Source: Desulfurococcales archaeon
GTDB lineage: Archaea; Thermoproteota; Thermoprotei_A; Sulfolobales; WANQ01
Length of the DNA stretch: 37,686 nucleotides
Direction: 5' to 3'
NCBI GenBank assembly: GCA_027030065.1
Contig: JALVFK010000073.1
Span: 1 to 37,686 of the forward strand
The number at the start of each line of letters is the position of its first letter. The first letter of the stretch is position 1. Position numbers and translations under genes: made by a program. Of this stretch, positions 29,494 to 37,686 are shown piece after piece. The notes below the pieces were generated by a model. The model worked only from the letters and a program-made list of their open reading frames with translations, was not told the DNA's origin and ran no database searches.

Positions 29494-29982
29494 ATGGACA
29501 CAATCATATTATTACTATCATTAACGGTTATGGTAATCTCATTGCTCTCGCTAATAGTCTCAATTAGAGCAATTAAGAGAGTATCAATTATCATAAAGTT
29601 ACTTGAAGCTTACCCAAGAGTCCTTGATCGATTAACAAAGATAATTGAATCAAAGAAAAAACTTAGGAGAAGATATATTGTATTTAGAATAGTAGCGGAG
29701 AGACAGGTATCCAGAAAGGAGCTAGATCGTGCAATAAGAAGTACAGTAAAAGATATCATAGGCGTAAAAGGATTAGCAGATTCTTCATACATGTTAGTAG
29801 ACTATGATGAGGAAAGAGGTATTGGTATAATAAGATCGAATAATAAAGCATATAAAATACTGATAGGAGTTCTCGGACTAATTAGAGTAATCGGTGAAAG
29901 CCGAGTTTTAATAGTGCCTCTATCTACGCACGGTACTATAAGGAAAGCTAGAGAAAAAATAAAATCTCTAACTCAGCACTAA
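29494..29982 (+). CDS. rnp2: Ribonuclease P protein component 2 (Pop5) with N-terminal transmembrane-like extension
   Basis: Pop5 core RRRYIVFRIVAERQVSRKELDRAIRSTVKDIIGVKGLADSSYMLVDYDEERGIGIIRSNNKAYKILIGVLGLI; hydrophobic N-terminus IILLLSLTVMVISLLSLIVSI. Confidence 0.85.
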   Translation: MDTIILLLSLTVMVISLLSLIVSIRAIKRVSIIIKLLEAYPRVLDRLTKIIESKKKLRRRYIVFRIVAERQVSRKELDRAIRSTVKDIIGVKGLADSSYMLVDYDEERGIGIIRSNNKAYKILIGVLGLIRVIGESRVLIVPLSTHGTIRKAREKIKSLTQH

Positions 29983-29983
29983 G

Positions 29984-30049
29984 TACTAGTGATGAAGCCG
30001 CTCCAAAAAGACCATTAAGGGATGAAAGCCTCGCGACGATCTGATACTA
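29984..30049 (+). ncRNA. Candidate C/D box sRNA 1
   Basis: C box GTGATGA 29989-29995, C'-like GGGATGA 30019-30025, D box CTGA 30041-30044; weak imperfect flank complementarity (TACTA/TACTA). D' box not canonical. Confidence 0.5.
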
Positions 30050-30071
30050 ATAAATGCTAATATCATGTTTA

Positions 30072-30134
30072 CGTGGATGAAGACTTCCCCGACTTTGCGG
30101 ATAATAGATGAAGAAGGGACTACCAGCAGACACA
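30072..30134 (+). ncRNA. Candidate second C/D box-like sRNA, degenerate D box
   Basis: C-like TGGATGA 30074-30080, C'-like TAGATGA 30105-30111, D-like CAGA 30127-30130; same spacing as candidate 1. Confidence 0.28.
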
Positions 30135-30216
30135 TTCTTTCCACATAAAGTTTTTAGGGGATTAAACTTAAGGTTTCCCGGGATAATAGGTACCCAAAGT
30201 AATGTGGTGAGATTAC

Positions 30217-30939
30217 ATGGCTTTTGGTCCTCCAGCAATGGGTTATGATAGAGCTATAACAATATTCTCTCCTGACGGTAAACTATATCAAGTAGAATAC
30301 GCCTTCGAGGCAGTGCGAAGAGGCTGGACGACTCTAGGTATTAGAACTAAGAGTACAGTTCTGCTAGCAGTCGAGAAAAGAAAACTCAACCCCCTACTCG
30401 ATGTTGATAGTCTTGAGAAAATATTTGTAGTAGACGATCACGTAGGAGCAACCTTTGCGGGATTCGCATCTGATGGTAGAGTGCTAATCGATGTTGCTCG
30501 TATAGTATCAATTAGGCATAGACTCCTCTACGACGAGCCCATATCAATAGACTATCTCGCCAAGACAATTGCAGATATAAAGCAAGCTTATACACAGCAT
30601 GCGGGTGTAAGACCTTTTGGAGTAGCGCTAATATTTGCAGGCGTAGATGACCGTGGAACAAGACTCCTCATGACAGAACCCGGAGGCCAGGTAACACCAT
30701 ATTTCGCAGTTGCAATAGGATCTGGTGGTCAGACAGCAAGTGATTTCCTAGAAAAGAACTATAACTATGATCTAGGATTAGAGGAAACAATACTTCTAGG
30801 TCTTAAAACGCTGGCTTCATCGATTGAGGGCAAGCTAACAGCTGGTAATATCGAGATAGGATACATAACTGTAGATGAACGTAGATTCAAGAAGCTTTCA
30901 ACAAAAGAAATAGAAGAATATATGAGCAAGTTGGAGTAA
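30217..30939 (+). CDS. psmA: Proteasome subunit alpha
   Basis: GYDRAITIFSPDGKLYQVEYAFEAVRRGWTTLGIRTKSTVLLAVEKRK. Confidence 0.97.
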   Translation: MAFGPPAMGYDRAITIFSPDGKLYQVEYAFEAVRRGWTTLGIRTKSTVLLAVEKRKLNPLLDVDSLEKIFVVDDHVGATFAGFASDGRVLIDVARIVSIRHRLLYDEPISIDYLAKTIADIKQAYTQHAGVRPFGVALIFAGVDDRGTRLLMTEPGGQVTPYFAVAIGSGGQTASDFLEKNYNYDLGLEETILLGLKTLASSIEGKLTAGNIEIGYITVDERRFKKLSTKEIEEYMSKLE

Positions 30940-31090
30940 AAAAGTCTCTCTAATTCTAGTCTCTTCTATTAAACAAATATATTTGGAAGGATACTGCTCT
31001 GGGTATTTTTCTAGGACTAGAGTTATTGGTAAAATAGACTATTAAGACGCTATATACTACTAGATATATGGTATTCTAAGGTGCAAAGAT

Positions 31091-31786
31091 ATGTCAAGGC
31101 CTTATGTAATAGCGAGACTTGAAGTAGGCGGGCAAGTATTTGAAGTACTGGTTAATCCTGAACTAGCTATGCAGTTGAGAGAAGGTAAGAAGGTTAACCT
31201 CGACGACCTATTGATTGGAGACTATGTGTACAAGGATGCTCGGAAGGGGCTGAAAGCCTCTCCTGAAGCATTAAAGAAGATCTTTGGAACAACTGATGTT
31301 AGGAAGATTGCTGTAGAAATAGTTAAACGCGGTGAAATACAGCTTACAACAGAGCAGCGTAGAAAACTGATAGAAGCTAAACGTAAGCAGATAATAACAT
31401 TTATATCAAGAAACGCTATTGACCCGAGAACTAAAGCACCAATACCTCCCAAGCGGATTGAACTAGCAATGGAGCAGGCCCGAGTAGGAATAGATCCATT
31501 CCTTGATGTTGAAAAGCAAGCTATGAACGTTATAAAGGCTATAAGCAGAATACTCCCAATAAAAATCGCTAAGGCAATACTACTAATACGTATTCCACCA
31601 GCTTATTCGGGTAGAATATACTCGCAAATACCAAAGCTTGGCGAGGTCAAAAAGACTGAATGGAAAAACGATGGTTCGCTTATAGTCGAATTAGAGATAC
31701 CAGCGGGTATGCAGAATGAGGTAATAGGCAAGATAAATTCATTAACTAGAGGAGAAGCAGAAATAAGGATAACACACGTAGGCTAA
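31091..31786 (+). CDS. sbds: Ribosome maturation protein SBDS homolog
   Basis: [74 protein letters not shown]. Confidence 0.95.
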   Translation: MSRPYVIARLEVGGQVFEVLVNPELAMQLREGKKVNLDDLLIGDYVYKDARKGLKASPEALKKIFGTTDVRKIAVEIVKRGEIQLTTEQRRKLIEAKRKQIITFISRNAIDPRTKAPIPPKRIELAMEQARVGIDPFLDVEKQAMNVIKAISRILPIKIAKAILLIRIPPAYSGRIYSQIPKLGEVKKTEWKNDGSLIVELEIPAGMQNEVIGKINSLTRGEAEIRITHVG

Positions 31787-31802
31787 GTAAAAGGTGTAGT
31801 AG

Positions 31803-32525
31803 TTGAGCACGGAAACCGTTAAAGGTAAAGTATATGTTGAGAATAGACAACTAGTGCTACCCGGAGAACTACTAGCGGAAGGAGACGTTCAAGCGCAATC
31901 ACCATATATCTATAAGGTTGGAGAAAAGTATTATTCTGCAATAATAGGCTTAGCGTCAGTAGAAGACAACAAGTTAAACATAATCCCACTAGAAGGCTTC
32001 TATCTACCAAAAGTAGGAGATCTTGTAATAGGCTTAATCATTGATGTAGGCATAACTAATTGGATTGTTGATATAAGAGCGCCCTATAGGGCAATAATGA
32101 ATGCAAGTGATGCACTAAATAGACAGTTCAACCCCATACAAGATGACTTAAGAAAATACTTTGACGTAGGAGACTATGTTCTAGCAAAGATAAGTTTGTT
32201 TGATAGAGTACATAATCCTGTGTTAACTATAAAGGATAGAGGATTAGGGAAAATAGTACATGGAAGAATAGTTGAGATACAAGTATCTAAAGTACCGAGG
32301 GTAATCGGTAAGAAGAGGACAATGATAAACATGTTGATGAACGAAACAGGCTGTGACATAGTAGTGGCACAGAATGGTAGGATATGGATAAACTGTAGTA
32401 ATAAGGAACTAGAAGATATACTAATATTAGCCTTAAAGAAAATAGAAGCAGAGGCGCATACAACAGGTCTAACCGACCGTACAAGAAACTTCATAAGAGA
32501 GGAGAAAGCGAGAAGGGGATTATAA
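31803..32525 (+). CDS. rrp4: Exosome complex RNA-binding protein Rrp4
   Basis: [36 protein letters not shown]1/KH C-terminus; followed by Rrp41. Confidence 0.94.
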   Translation: MSTETVKGKVYVENRQLVLPGELLAEGDVQAQSPYIYKVGEKYYSAIIGLASVEDNKLNIIPLEGFYLPKVGDLVIGLIIDVGITNWIVDIRAPYRAIMNASDALNRQFNPIQDDLRKYFDVGDYVLAKISLFDRVHNPVLTIKDRGLGKIVHGRIVEIQVSKVPRVIGKKRTMINMLMNETGCDIVVAQNGRIWINCSNKELEDILILALKKIEAEAHTTGLTDRTRNFIREEKARRGL

Positions 32526-32526
32526 C

Positions 32527-33261
32527 ATGGGTAAGAAAGCAGATATAAAACTAATCAGAGAAGACGGCTTACGCCACGACGGACGGAAACCAGACGAGCT
32601 AAGACCTATTAAAATGGAAGTAGGAGTGTTAAATAACGCCAATGGCTCGGCTCTAGTAGAATTTGGGAAAACTAAGGTTTTAGCAGCAGTTTATGGTCCA
32701 AGAGAGTTACACCCACGCCATATGTCTTTGCCGGATAGAGCTGTTATAAGATGCCGCTACCATATGGCTCCCTTCTCTACTGAGGAGCGGAAAAGCCCTG
32801 CGCCATCTAGAAGAGAAATAGAGTTATCAAAAGTTATAAGAGAGGCTCTAGAACCAGTAATATTCTCGGAACTATATCCAAGGGCTACAATTGATATATT
32901 CATAGAAGTATTACAAGCAGATGGAGGGACGAGAACAACAGGTATAACAGCAGCATCACTAGCACTTGCAGATGCAGGAATACCGATTAGGGATCTAGTA
33001 GCGGGAGTAGCTGTAGGAAAAGTTGATGGCGTTCTCGTACTAGATATAGATCAAGTTGAAGACGAGTTTGGTGAAGCGGATATGCCCGTTGCAATGATGC
33101 CGACGCTAGGAAAGATAACGTTGCTACAACTGAATGGTGTACTAACACCTGAAGAATTCAAGGAGGCACTAAGGCTTGCAGAGAAGGGTATTAAGGAAAT
33201 TTACAGGCTCCAGAGAGAAGCCCTACGTAAAAGATATGTTGAAGTAAGCTTAGAGGAGTGA
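32527..33261 (+). CDS. rrp41: Exosome complex exonuclease Rrp41
   Basis: [47 protein letters not shown]; RNase PH family. Confidence 0.96.
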   Translation: MGKKADIKLIREDGLRHDGRKPDELRPIKMEVGVLNNANGSALVEFGKTKVLAAVYGPRELHPRHMSLPDRAVIRCRYHMAPFSTEERKSPAPSRREIELSKVIREALEPVIFSELYPRATIDIFIEVLQADGGTRTTGITAASLALADAGIPIRDLVAGVAVGKVDGVLVLDIDQVEDEFGEADMPVAMMPTLGKITLLQLNGVLTPEEFKEALRLAEKGIKEIYRLQREALRKRYVEVSLEE

Positions 33262-33266
33262 TAGAA

Positions 33267-34094
33267 ATGTCCACAACCCCCTCAAATATACCCATATTAC
33301 CCAGATTAAAGAAGGAGTCAATAAAATCACTAGTAGCTAAGGGTTTAAGACTAGATGGCAGAAGATTAGATGAATATAGGAAGATAGTTATTGAGACAAA
33401 CTACGTGCCAAAAGCAGAGGGTTCAGCACTAGTTAAGCTAGGGAATACTGTTGTGCTTGTGGGAGTAAAAATGGAGGTAGGTACACCTTTCCCTGATACA
33501 CCTAATGAGGGAGTTCTAACAGTTAATGCTGAATTCGTTCCTCTAGCATCACCATCCTTTGAGCCAGGGCCGCCCGATGAAAACGCTATCGAGTTAGCAA
33601 GAGTTATAGATAGAAGCTTGAGAGAAATAAGAGTAATAGACCTAGAAAAACTTGCACTAATACCCGGAGAGAAAGTATGGATCGTCTGGGTTGACATCTA
33701 CATACTAAATCATGATGGTAATTTACTTGATGCAAGCGCTTTAGCTGCTATGGCTGCTCTAATGACTACAAGAATACCCAAAGTAGAGGTTGGTGAAAAA
33801 GAAGTAAAAGTTGATAAAAAAGTAAAGACGAGTAGTCTACCATTAAATCACCGCGTTGTAACGGTAACAGTAGGAAAACTAGGAGAATACCTACTAGTAG
33901 ATCCAACAGAAGACGAGGAATTAGTACTTGACGCTAAGATAGCTATATCAGTATCAGAAGACGGCAGAATAGCTGGTATACAGAAGATGGGTCCAGGAGA
34001 CTTTACAATAGAAGAAGTAGAGAAAGCAGCATCATTGGCGTTGAAGGCTGGTAACGAGCTGCACCGTATTTTATCAGAATATGTTAAGATTTAA
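33267..34094 (+). CDS. rrp42: Exosome complex component Rrp42
   Basis: GLRLDGRRLDEYRKIVIETNYVPKAEGSALVKLGNTVVLVGVKMEVG. ORF opens at GTG 33258 (GTGA overlap); ATG 33267 alternative. Confidence 0.95.
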   Translation: MSTTPSNIPILPRLKKESIKSLVAKGLRLDGRRLDEYRKIVIETNYVPKAEGSALVKLGNTVVLVGVKMEVGTPFPDTPNEGVLTVNAEFVPLASPSFEPGPPDENAIELARVIDRSLREIRVIDLEKLALIPGEKVWIVWVDIYILNHDGNLLDASALAAMAALMTTRIPKVEVGEKEVKVDKKVKTSSLPLNHRVVTVTVGKLGEYLLVDPTEDEELVLDAKIAISVSEDGRIAGIQKMGPGDFTIEEVEKAASLALKAGNELHRILSEYVKI

Positions 34095-34142
34095 TCTCCT
34101 TTTATTGATAACAGTATTTTTAACCCCCTTTTAATAATATCA

Positions 34143-34159
34143 TGTCCCAGCCCGGGACA
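34143..34159 (+). promoter_or_regulatory. Short perfect hairpin in leader of L37Ae gene
   Basis: TGTCCC-AGCCC-GGGACA: 6-bp stem and 5-nt loop about 25 nt upstream of ATG 34183. Confidence 0.35.
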
Positions 34160-34182
34160 ACTTAGTAGAGGTTTGAAGGGAT

Positions 34183-34449
34183 ATGGCTAGAAGAACAAGA
34201 GTTGTAGGTATTGCTGGTAGATACGGAGCACGTTATGGATCTACTCTCAGAAAGAAAGTAAAGGAAATACTCGAGAGAAGATACGCGGATCACGTTTGCC
34301 CCTTCTGTCAAACCAAGGGTAAGGTAGTAAGGCTTAGCGTTGGTCTATGGATGTGTAAGAAATGTGGTGCCACCTGGGCTGGTGGAGCATATGTACCCAG
34401 AACTGGTTTAAACAAGTACTTCCCACAGCTAATAAAGACAGAAGAATAA
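34183..34449 (+). CDS. rpl37ae: 50S ribosomal protein L37Ae
   Basis: YGARYGSTLRKKVKEILERRYADHVCPFCQTKGKVVRLSVGLWMCKKCGATWAGGAY. Confidence 0.96.
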   Translation: MARRTRVVGIAGRYGARYGSTLRKKVKEILERRYADHVCPFCQTKGKVVRLSVGLWMCKKCGATWAGGAYVPRTGLNKYFPQLIKTEE

Positions 34450-34474
34450 GGTTCTCCACGCAAGGATAGTAGTA

Positions 34475-35059
34475 ATGGTATACCTCATAACAACATCTCA
34501 CAAGCCTTCGCGTAGACTTAGAAGTTTCTTAAAAGACCTTACATCAATTCTGCCAAATGCTAAAAAAATTAATAGGGGCAAGAAGAAGATAGAAGACCTA
34601 TTATATGATGCAATAGAGTTAAAGGCTTCTAGGCTAATAATCCTAAGAGAGTATAAAGGTAACCCAGCTGGTATCGACGTGTATGGGATAGATTATGATA
34701 ACGAGAAACTAAAACCTCTAGCGTCATTTCATATACGAGGAGTTAGGCTCTCAAGGGAAACTGTTGAAGCAGTTAGAATATATAATCCTAGAGTTCTCGC
34801 TATATATGCAGGCCAATCATCCCATAGATTAGAAGAAGAGTTTATTGATATATTCGTGAAGGCATTCAATGTGAAAATGCATTTAGGAACCATTGAGGAA
34901 GCAGCTGGCGAAATAGATGTTTTAGCTATTCCCAAGTGGGATAGTAGAGAAAAAATAATAAAGCTATTCTTTATAAATCCCTCAACAAAACGGCTTGGAG
35001 GACCACTAATAAAGATTACGAGAGTAATAGACTATGAAGCAGATAAGAGCATACCTTAA
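34475..35059 (+). CDS. Brix-domain protein (Imp4-like, rRNA biogenesis)
   Basis: LITTSHKPSRRLRSFLKDLTSILPNAKKINRGKKKIEDLLYDAIELKASRLIILREYKGNPAGIDVY. Confidence 0.88.
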   Translation: MVYLITTSHKPSRRLRSFLKDLTSILPNAKKINRGKKKIEDLLYDAIELKASRLIILREYKGNPAGIDVYGIDYDNEKLKPLASFHIRGVRLSRETVEAVRIYNPRVLAIYAGQSSHRLEEEFIDIFVKAFNVKMHLGTIEEAAGEIDVLAIPKWDSREKIIKLFFINPSTKRLGGPLIKITRVIDYEADKSIP

Positions 35060-35294
35060 CATATGTATGGATGACAAAGCAATAGCAAAGACGATTTATA
35101 AGTCACTTATACCTGAGGTAGAGAGCAAGCCTTCTAAGGAGAGAGGAGAAGTTTACTTAGACTTAAACGATAACTGTGTAGTACTAGATATCTATGCACG
35201 AGATATTAGTTCTCTTAGAGCAATATTAAACGGATACTTATATTTAGTCCACGCGCTATCTAACACGATAGACATAGTTAGGAGGAGTACATGA
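35034..35294 (+). CDS. pcc1: KEOPS complex subunit Pcc1
   Basis: AIAKTIYKSLIPEVESKPSKERGEVYLDLNDNCVVLDIYARDISSLRAILNGYLYLVHALSNTIDIV. Confidence 0.82.
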   Translation: MKQIRAYLNICMDDKAIAKTIYKSLIPEVESKPSKERGEVYLDLNDNCVVLDIYARDISSLRAILNGYLYLVHALSNTIDIVRRST

Positions 35295-35680
35295 TGGCTG
35301 AGAGACTTCCCCCGGAAGCACAAACATATGTAACCAAGTACCAGCAATTACAGAACGCTCTTACACAAATCCTAACGGAGAAAGCAACTGTGGAAACCGA
35401 GTTGAGAGAAATAAATAGGATATTAACTATACTGGAAAAAGTAGGTGAAAATGAGGAGTTATACAGGGCTGTAGGACATATTCTTATCAAGACCAGTAAA
35501 GAAGACGTTAAAAAAGAACTAGAAGAAAAGAAGGAGCTCTTAGAACTACGGCTTAAAGCATTAGAAAAGCAAGAGAAAGAAGTAAGAAGACAGTTAGAAG
35601 AAGTGCAAGCTAAGCTAAAGGAAGTGTTCGCGAAAACATATCAAGCGTATGAGAAAACTCTTCGAGGACAAGCTGGTTAA
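35294..35680 (+). CDS. pfdB: Prefoldin subunit beta
   Basis: LPPEAQTYVTKYQQLQNALTQILTEKATVETELREINRILTILEKVGENEELYRAVGHILIKTSKEDVKKELEEKKE. Confidence 0.94.
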   Translation: MAERLPPEAQTYVTKYQQLQNALTQILTEKATVETELREINRILTILEKVGENEELYRAVGHILIKTSKEDVKKELEEKKELLELRLKALEKQEKEVRRQLEEVQAKLKEVFAKTYQAYEKTLRGQAG

Positions 35681-35682
35681 AA

Positions 35683-36033
35683 ATGCCTAAAGTAATAGAG
35701 TTAGGGTTAAATCTAGATACTATAACAATAAACAAGTTGGAAGAAATAGCAGGCCTAATGGAATCATATATAAGAGAATATATTTTTAATAAACTGGGAA
35801 GCCGTTTAGAACAGCTCAATATCACCTTATCCTTAGATATAACTGATGTTCTAAGGATAAGAGTAGAAGTTGAGATAATAGGTAGAAGTAAGGGAAGAAT
35901 AAACTATGACTCCCTCATAGATGAAGCAGTAAGAGAGGCTTACAGGAGAATAGAAGAGGTGTTAAGGGAATATGCTAAAGGAGATAAGAGAGAAGACACA
36001 GATACTAGAGGAGCTTCTGAAAAAGTACAATAG
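35683..36033 (+). CDS. DUF3194 / COG2892 family protein
   Basis: DSLIDEAVREAYRRIEEVLRE and location immediately downstream of prefoldin beta. Confidence 0.68.
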   Translation: MPKVIELGLNLDTITINKLEEIAGLMESYIREYIFNKLGSRLEQLNITLSLDITDVLRIRVEVEIIGRSKGRINYDSLIDEAVREAYRRIEEVLREYAKGDKREDTDTRGASEKVQ

Positions 36034-37012
36034 AATAGGTATAATAACACATAAAAACGCGGATCCAGACGCTTTAGCCTCCGTTATTGGTTTAAAGGAA
36101 ATAATACTACAGAGAGCAGGGATAACCCCCATTACAATATTTCCTGAAGGACTTAATAGCCTCTCAAAAAGAATAGTATCATCACTAGAAATAGATATAA
36201 CGTCCTCCGATGAGGTAAACGAGGCTGACTTATATATTATAGCTGATACTTCATCATCAACACAATTGGGTAAATACTCGGATAATGTCCTTAAAAAGGA
36301 TATAGTTATAGTAGATCACCATGAGGGAGGGGATCTAGGAGAAAAAGCTCTCCTAGAAATAAAGACTAGTATGGTTTCATCTACATCAGAAATAGTATAT
36401 GCCATAGGAGTAGACCTAGGTATTACATTTAGTACACGTGTCCTTGAACTTTTACTGTCCGGCATAGTATTTGATTCAAAGCGTTTTATAATAGCTAAAC
36501 CAATAACCTTTAGAATAATAGCTGATATAGTTGATAGTGGTGTAGATTATTCTAAAATCATTCAATTATTTAATATAAGACCAGATATATCTGAGAGAAT
36601 AGCCCGTTTAAAAGCCTCAATGCGTGCTAAGCACTATAGAGTGAAGAACGTGATAGTATCACTAACTGAAGTAGGGGCCTTCGAAGCCAGTGTTGCACGC
36701 AGCCTCTTAGAGTTAGGTTCAGATGTTGTTTTCGTGGCTAACCAAATAGATAAGAACGAGGTAAGGCTTACTGCTAGAGCAAGCTCCTACTTCATCGAGG
36801 AAACGGGGATTCATTTAGGAAGGGATTTGCTTTCCAGGCTTTCAAATTATTTCGGTGGGAGCGGCGGAGGACATGATGCTGCCGGAGGATATACTGGCTA
36901 TAATGTAGGAGCCTGGGAGTTGTTAGGGAAGGTATTCGAGTTATTGATAGAATTGTTGGAAGAAAGAAAATATGCTAATCGACGTGAGGTAAAAGAGATA
37001 ACACAAGATTAG
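35972..37012 (+). CDS. DHH/DHHA1-family phosphoesterase (NrnA-like)
   Basis: IGIITHKNADPDALASVIGL, LYIIADTSSSTQLG, IVIVDHHEGGD, GGSGGGHDAAGGYTG: DHH motifs and DHHA1 motif intact. Confidence 0.9.
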   Translation: MLKEIREKTQILEELLKKYNRIGIITHKNADPDALASVIGLKEIILQRAGITPITIFPEGLNSLSKRIVSSLEIDITSSDEVNEADLYIIADTSSSTQLGKYSDNVLKKDIVIVDHHEGGDLGEKALLEIKTSMVSSTSEIVYAIGVDLGITFSTRVLELLLSGIVFDSKRFIIAKPITFRIIADIVDSGVDYSKIIQLFNIRPDISERIARLKASMRAKHYRVKNVIVSLTEVGAFEASVARSLLELGSDVVFVANQIDKNEVRLTARASSYFIEETGIHLGRDLLSRLSNYFGGSGGGHDAAGGYTGYNVGAWELLGKVFELLIELLEERKYANRREVKEITQD

Positions 37013-37053
37013 GGTTCTAAGCTAATTATTTTCTCTAGAGATGAGTGAATGAG

Positions 37054-37060
37054 TTTATAA
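37054..37060 (+). promoter_or_regulatory. Putative TATA box for the EF2 gene
   Basis: TTTATAA about 65 nt upstream of ATG 37125 in the intergenic gap. Confidence 0.35.
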
Positions 37061-37124
37061 GTCTGTACTCTGTAGAGGATAGCAAGGCTGTTAATCACCT
37101 AGGAGATATAGTGGTGTATAAGAT

Positions 37125-37686
37125 ATGCCTAGACGTGTTAAGGCAGTAGAGCAAATACTCAAGATAATGCAAAACCTAGAGCAGATAAGAAACATAGGTA
37201 TAATAGCACACGTAGACCACGGTAAGACTACGACATCAGATGCATTGCTAGCAGCTGCTGGTATAATATCACCGCGTCTAGCTGGTCAAGCATTAGCAAT
37301 GGACTACTTAGATGTAGAGCAGAAGCGTGGGATTACGGTAAAATCTGCTAACATAAGCCTCTACCACGAGTATGAGCATAAGCCTTACGTTATAAACCTA
37401 ATAGATACTCCAGGCCACGTAGACTTTAGCGGAAAGGTTACTCGAAGCCTAAGAGTACTTGATGGAGCAATAGTCGTTGTGGATGCAGTAGAGGGAGTTA
37501 TGACACAAACAGAAACAGTGCTAAGGCAAGCCCTTGAAGAGAGAGTAAGACCAGTCTTATTCATAAACAAAGTAGACCGTTTAATCAAAGAGCTACGCTT
37601 ATCGCCTAGCGAAATACAGCAGAGATTCGTTGAGATAATTAAGGAAGTAAACGCGTTAATAGACATGTATGGTGAACCACAGTTTA
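37125..37686 (+). CDS. fusA: Elongation factor 2 (3' truncated by window edge)
   Basis: Not in the ORF track because it has no stop. [79 protein letters not shown]...[44 protein letters not shown]. Confidence 0.96.
   Translation, partial: MPRRVKAVEQILKIMQNLEQIRNIGIIAHVDHGKTTTSDALLAAAGIISPRLAGQALAMDYLDVEQKRGITVKSANISLYHEYEHKPYVINLIDTPGHVDFSGKVTRSLRVLDGAIVVVDAVEGVMTQTETVLRQALEERVRPVLFINKVDRLIKELRLSPSEIQQRFVEIIKEVNALIDMYGEPQF

Noticed and set aside
30047-30238. 63-aa minus-strand ORF in the pop5-psmA gap
   Set aside because: No recognisable domain or ribosome binding site; overlaps the C/D-like RNA pattern and psmA start.
37013-37070. Possible C/D box at GAGATGAGTGAATGAG upstream of EF2
   Set aside because: No D box at suitable spacing; more simply read as promoter region with TTTATAA.
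37385-37666. 93-aa minus-strand ORF at the window end
   Set aside because: Antisense to the truncated EF2 gene, which is clear from its G-domain motifs.
1-37686. CRISPR arrays, transposons, prophage, toxin-antitoxin pairs, defence islands
   Set aside because: No repeat-spacer periodicity, transposase, integrase or terminal inverted repeats seen by eye; gaps between core genes are too short to hold them.
1-37686. tRNA or rRNA genes
   Set aside because: No cloverleaf-like segment or T-loop GGTTCRAATC motif noticed in the intergenic gaps; tRNAscan-SE would be decisive.

Overview
The window is a gene-dense, AT-rich crenarchaeal segment, probably from Desulfurococcales/Desulfurococcaceae. That placement is inferred from gene content, ATA/AGA/AGG-rich codon usage and gene order, not from a search. 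It is almost entirely informational and core-metabolism genes in conserved archaeal clusters: (1) S4-S11-RpoD-L18e-L13-S9-RpoN-S2; (2) Memo-like protein, a GHMP-kinase-like ORF, isopentenyl phosphate kinase, type 2 IDI, GGPP synthase, DUF2118 and GluRS; (3) L7Ae / S28e / L24e / NDK / aIF5B, with S28e and aIF5B inverted; (4) S6e-aIF2gamma-PIN-RpoE-Spt4-DUF359-S24e-S27ae-Kae1-Bud32-ITPase; (5) S15-RecJ/Cdc45-like-Pcc1 paralog-S3Ae-THUMP/SPOUT-nucleotidyltransferase and an opposing YchF-type GTPase; (6) L15e-COG1325-Rpp30-Pop5-PsmA-SBDS-Rrp4-Rrp41-Rrp42-L37Ae-Brix-Pcc1-prefoldin beta-DUF3194-DHH-EF2 (truncated). I see no CRISPR, transposon, prophage, tRNA or rRNA. The most interesting signals are a Pop5 RNase P subunit with an N-terminal transmembrane-like extension, two tandem C/D-box-like RNA elements downstream of it, a heavily degenerated GHMP kinase in the mevalonate kinase slot, a ribosomal S6e with a very large internal insertion, a RecJ/Cdc45-like protein lacking DHH catalytic motifs, and two Pcc1-family KEOPS paralogs. 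No previously undescribed multi-gene system is evident; these leads are modifications of core machinery.
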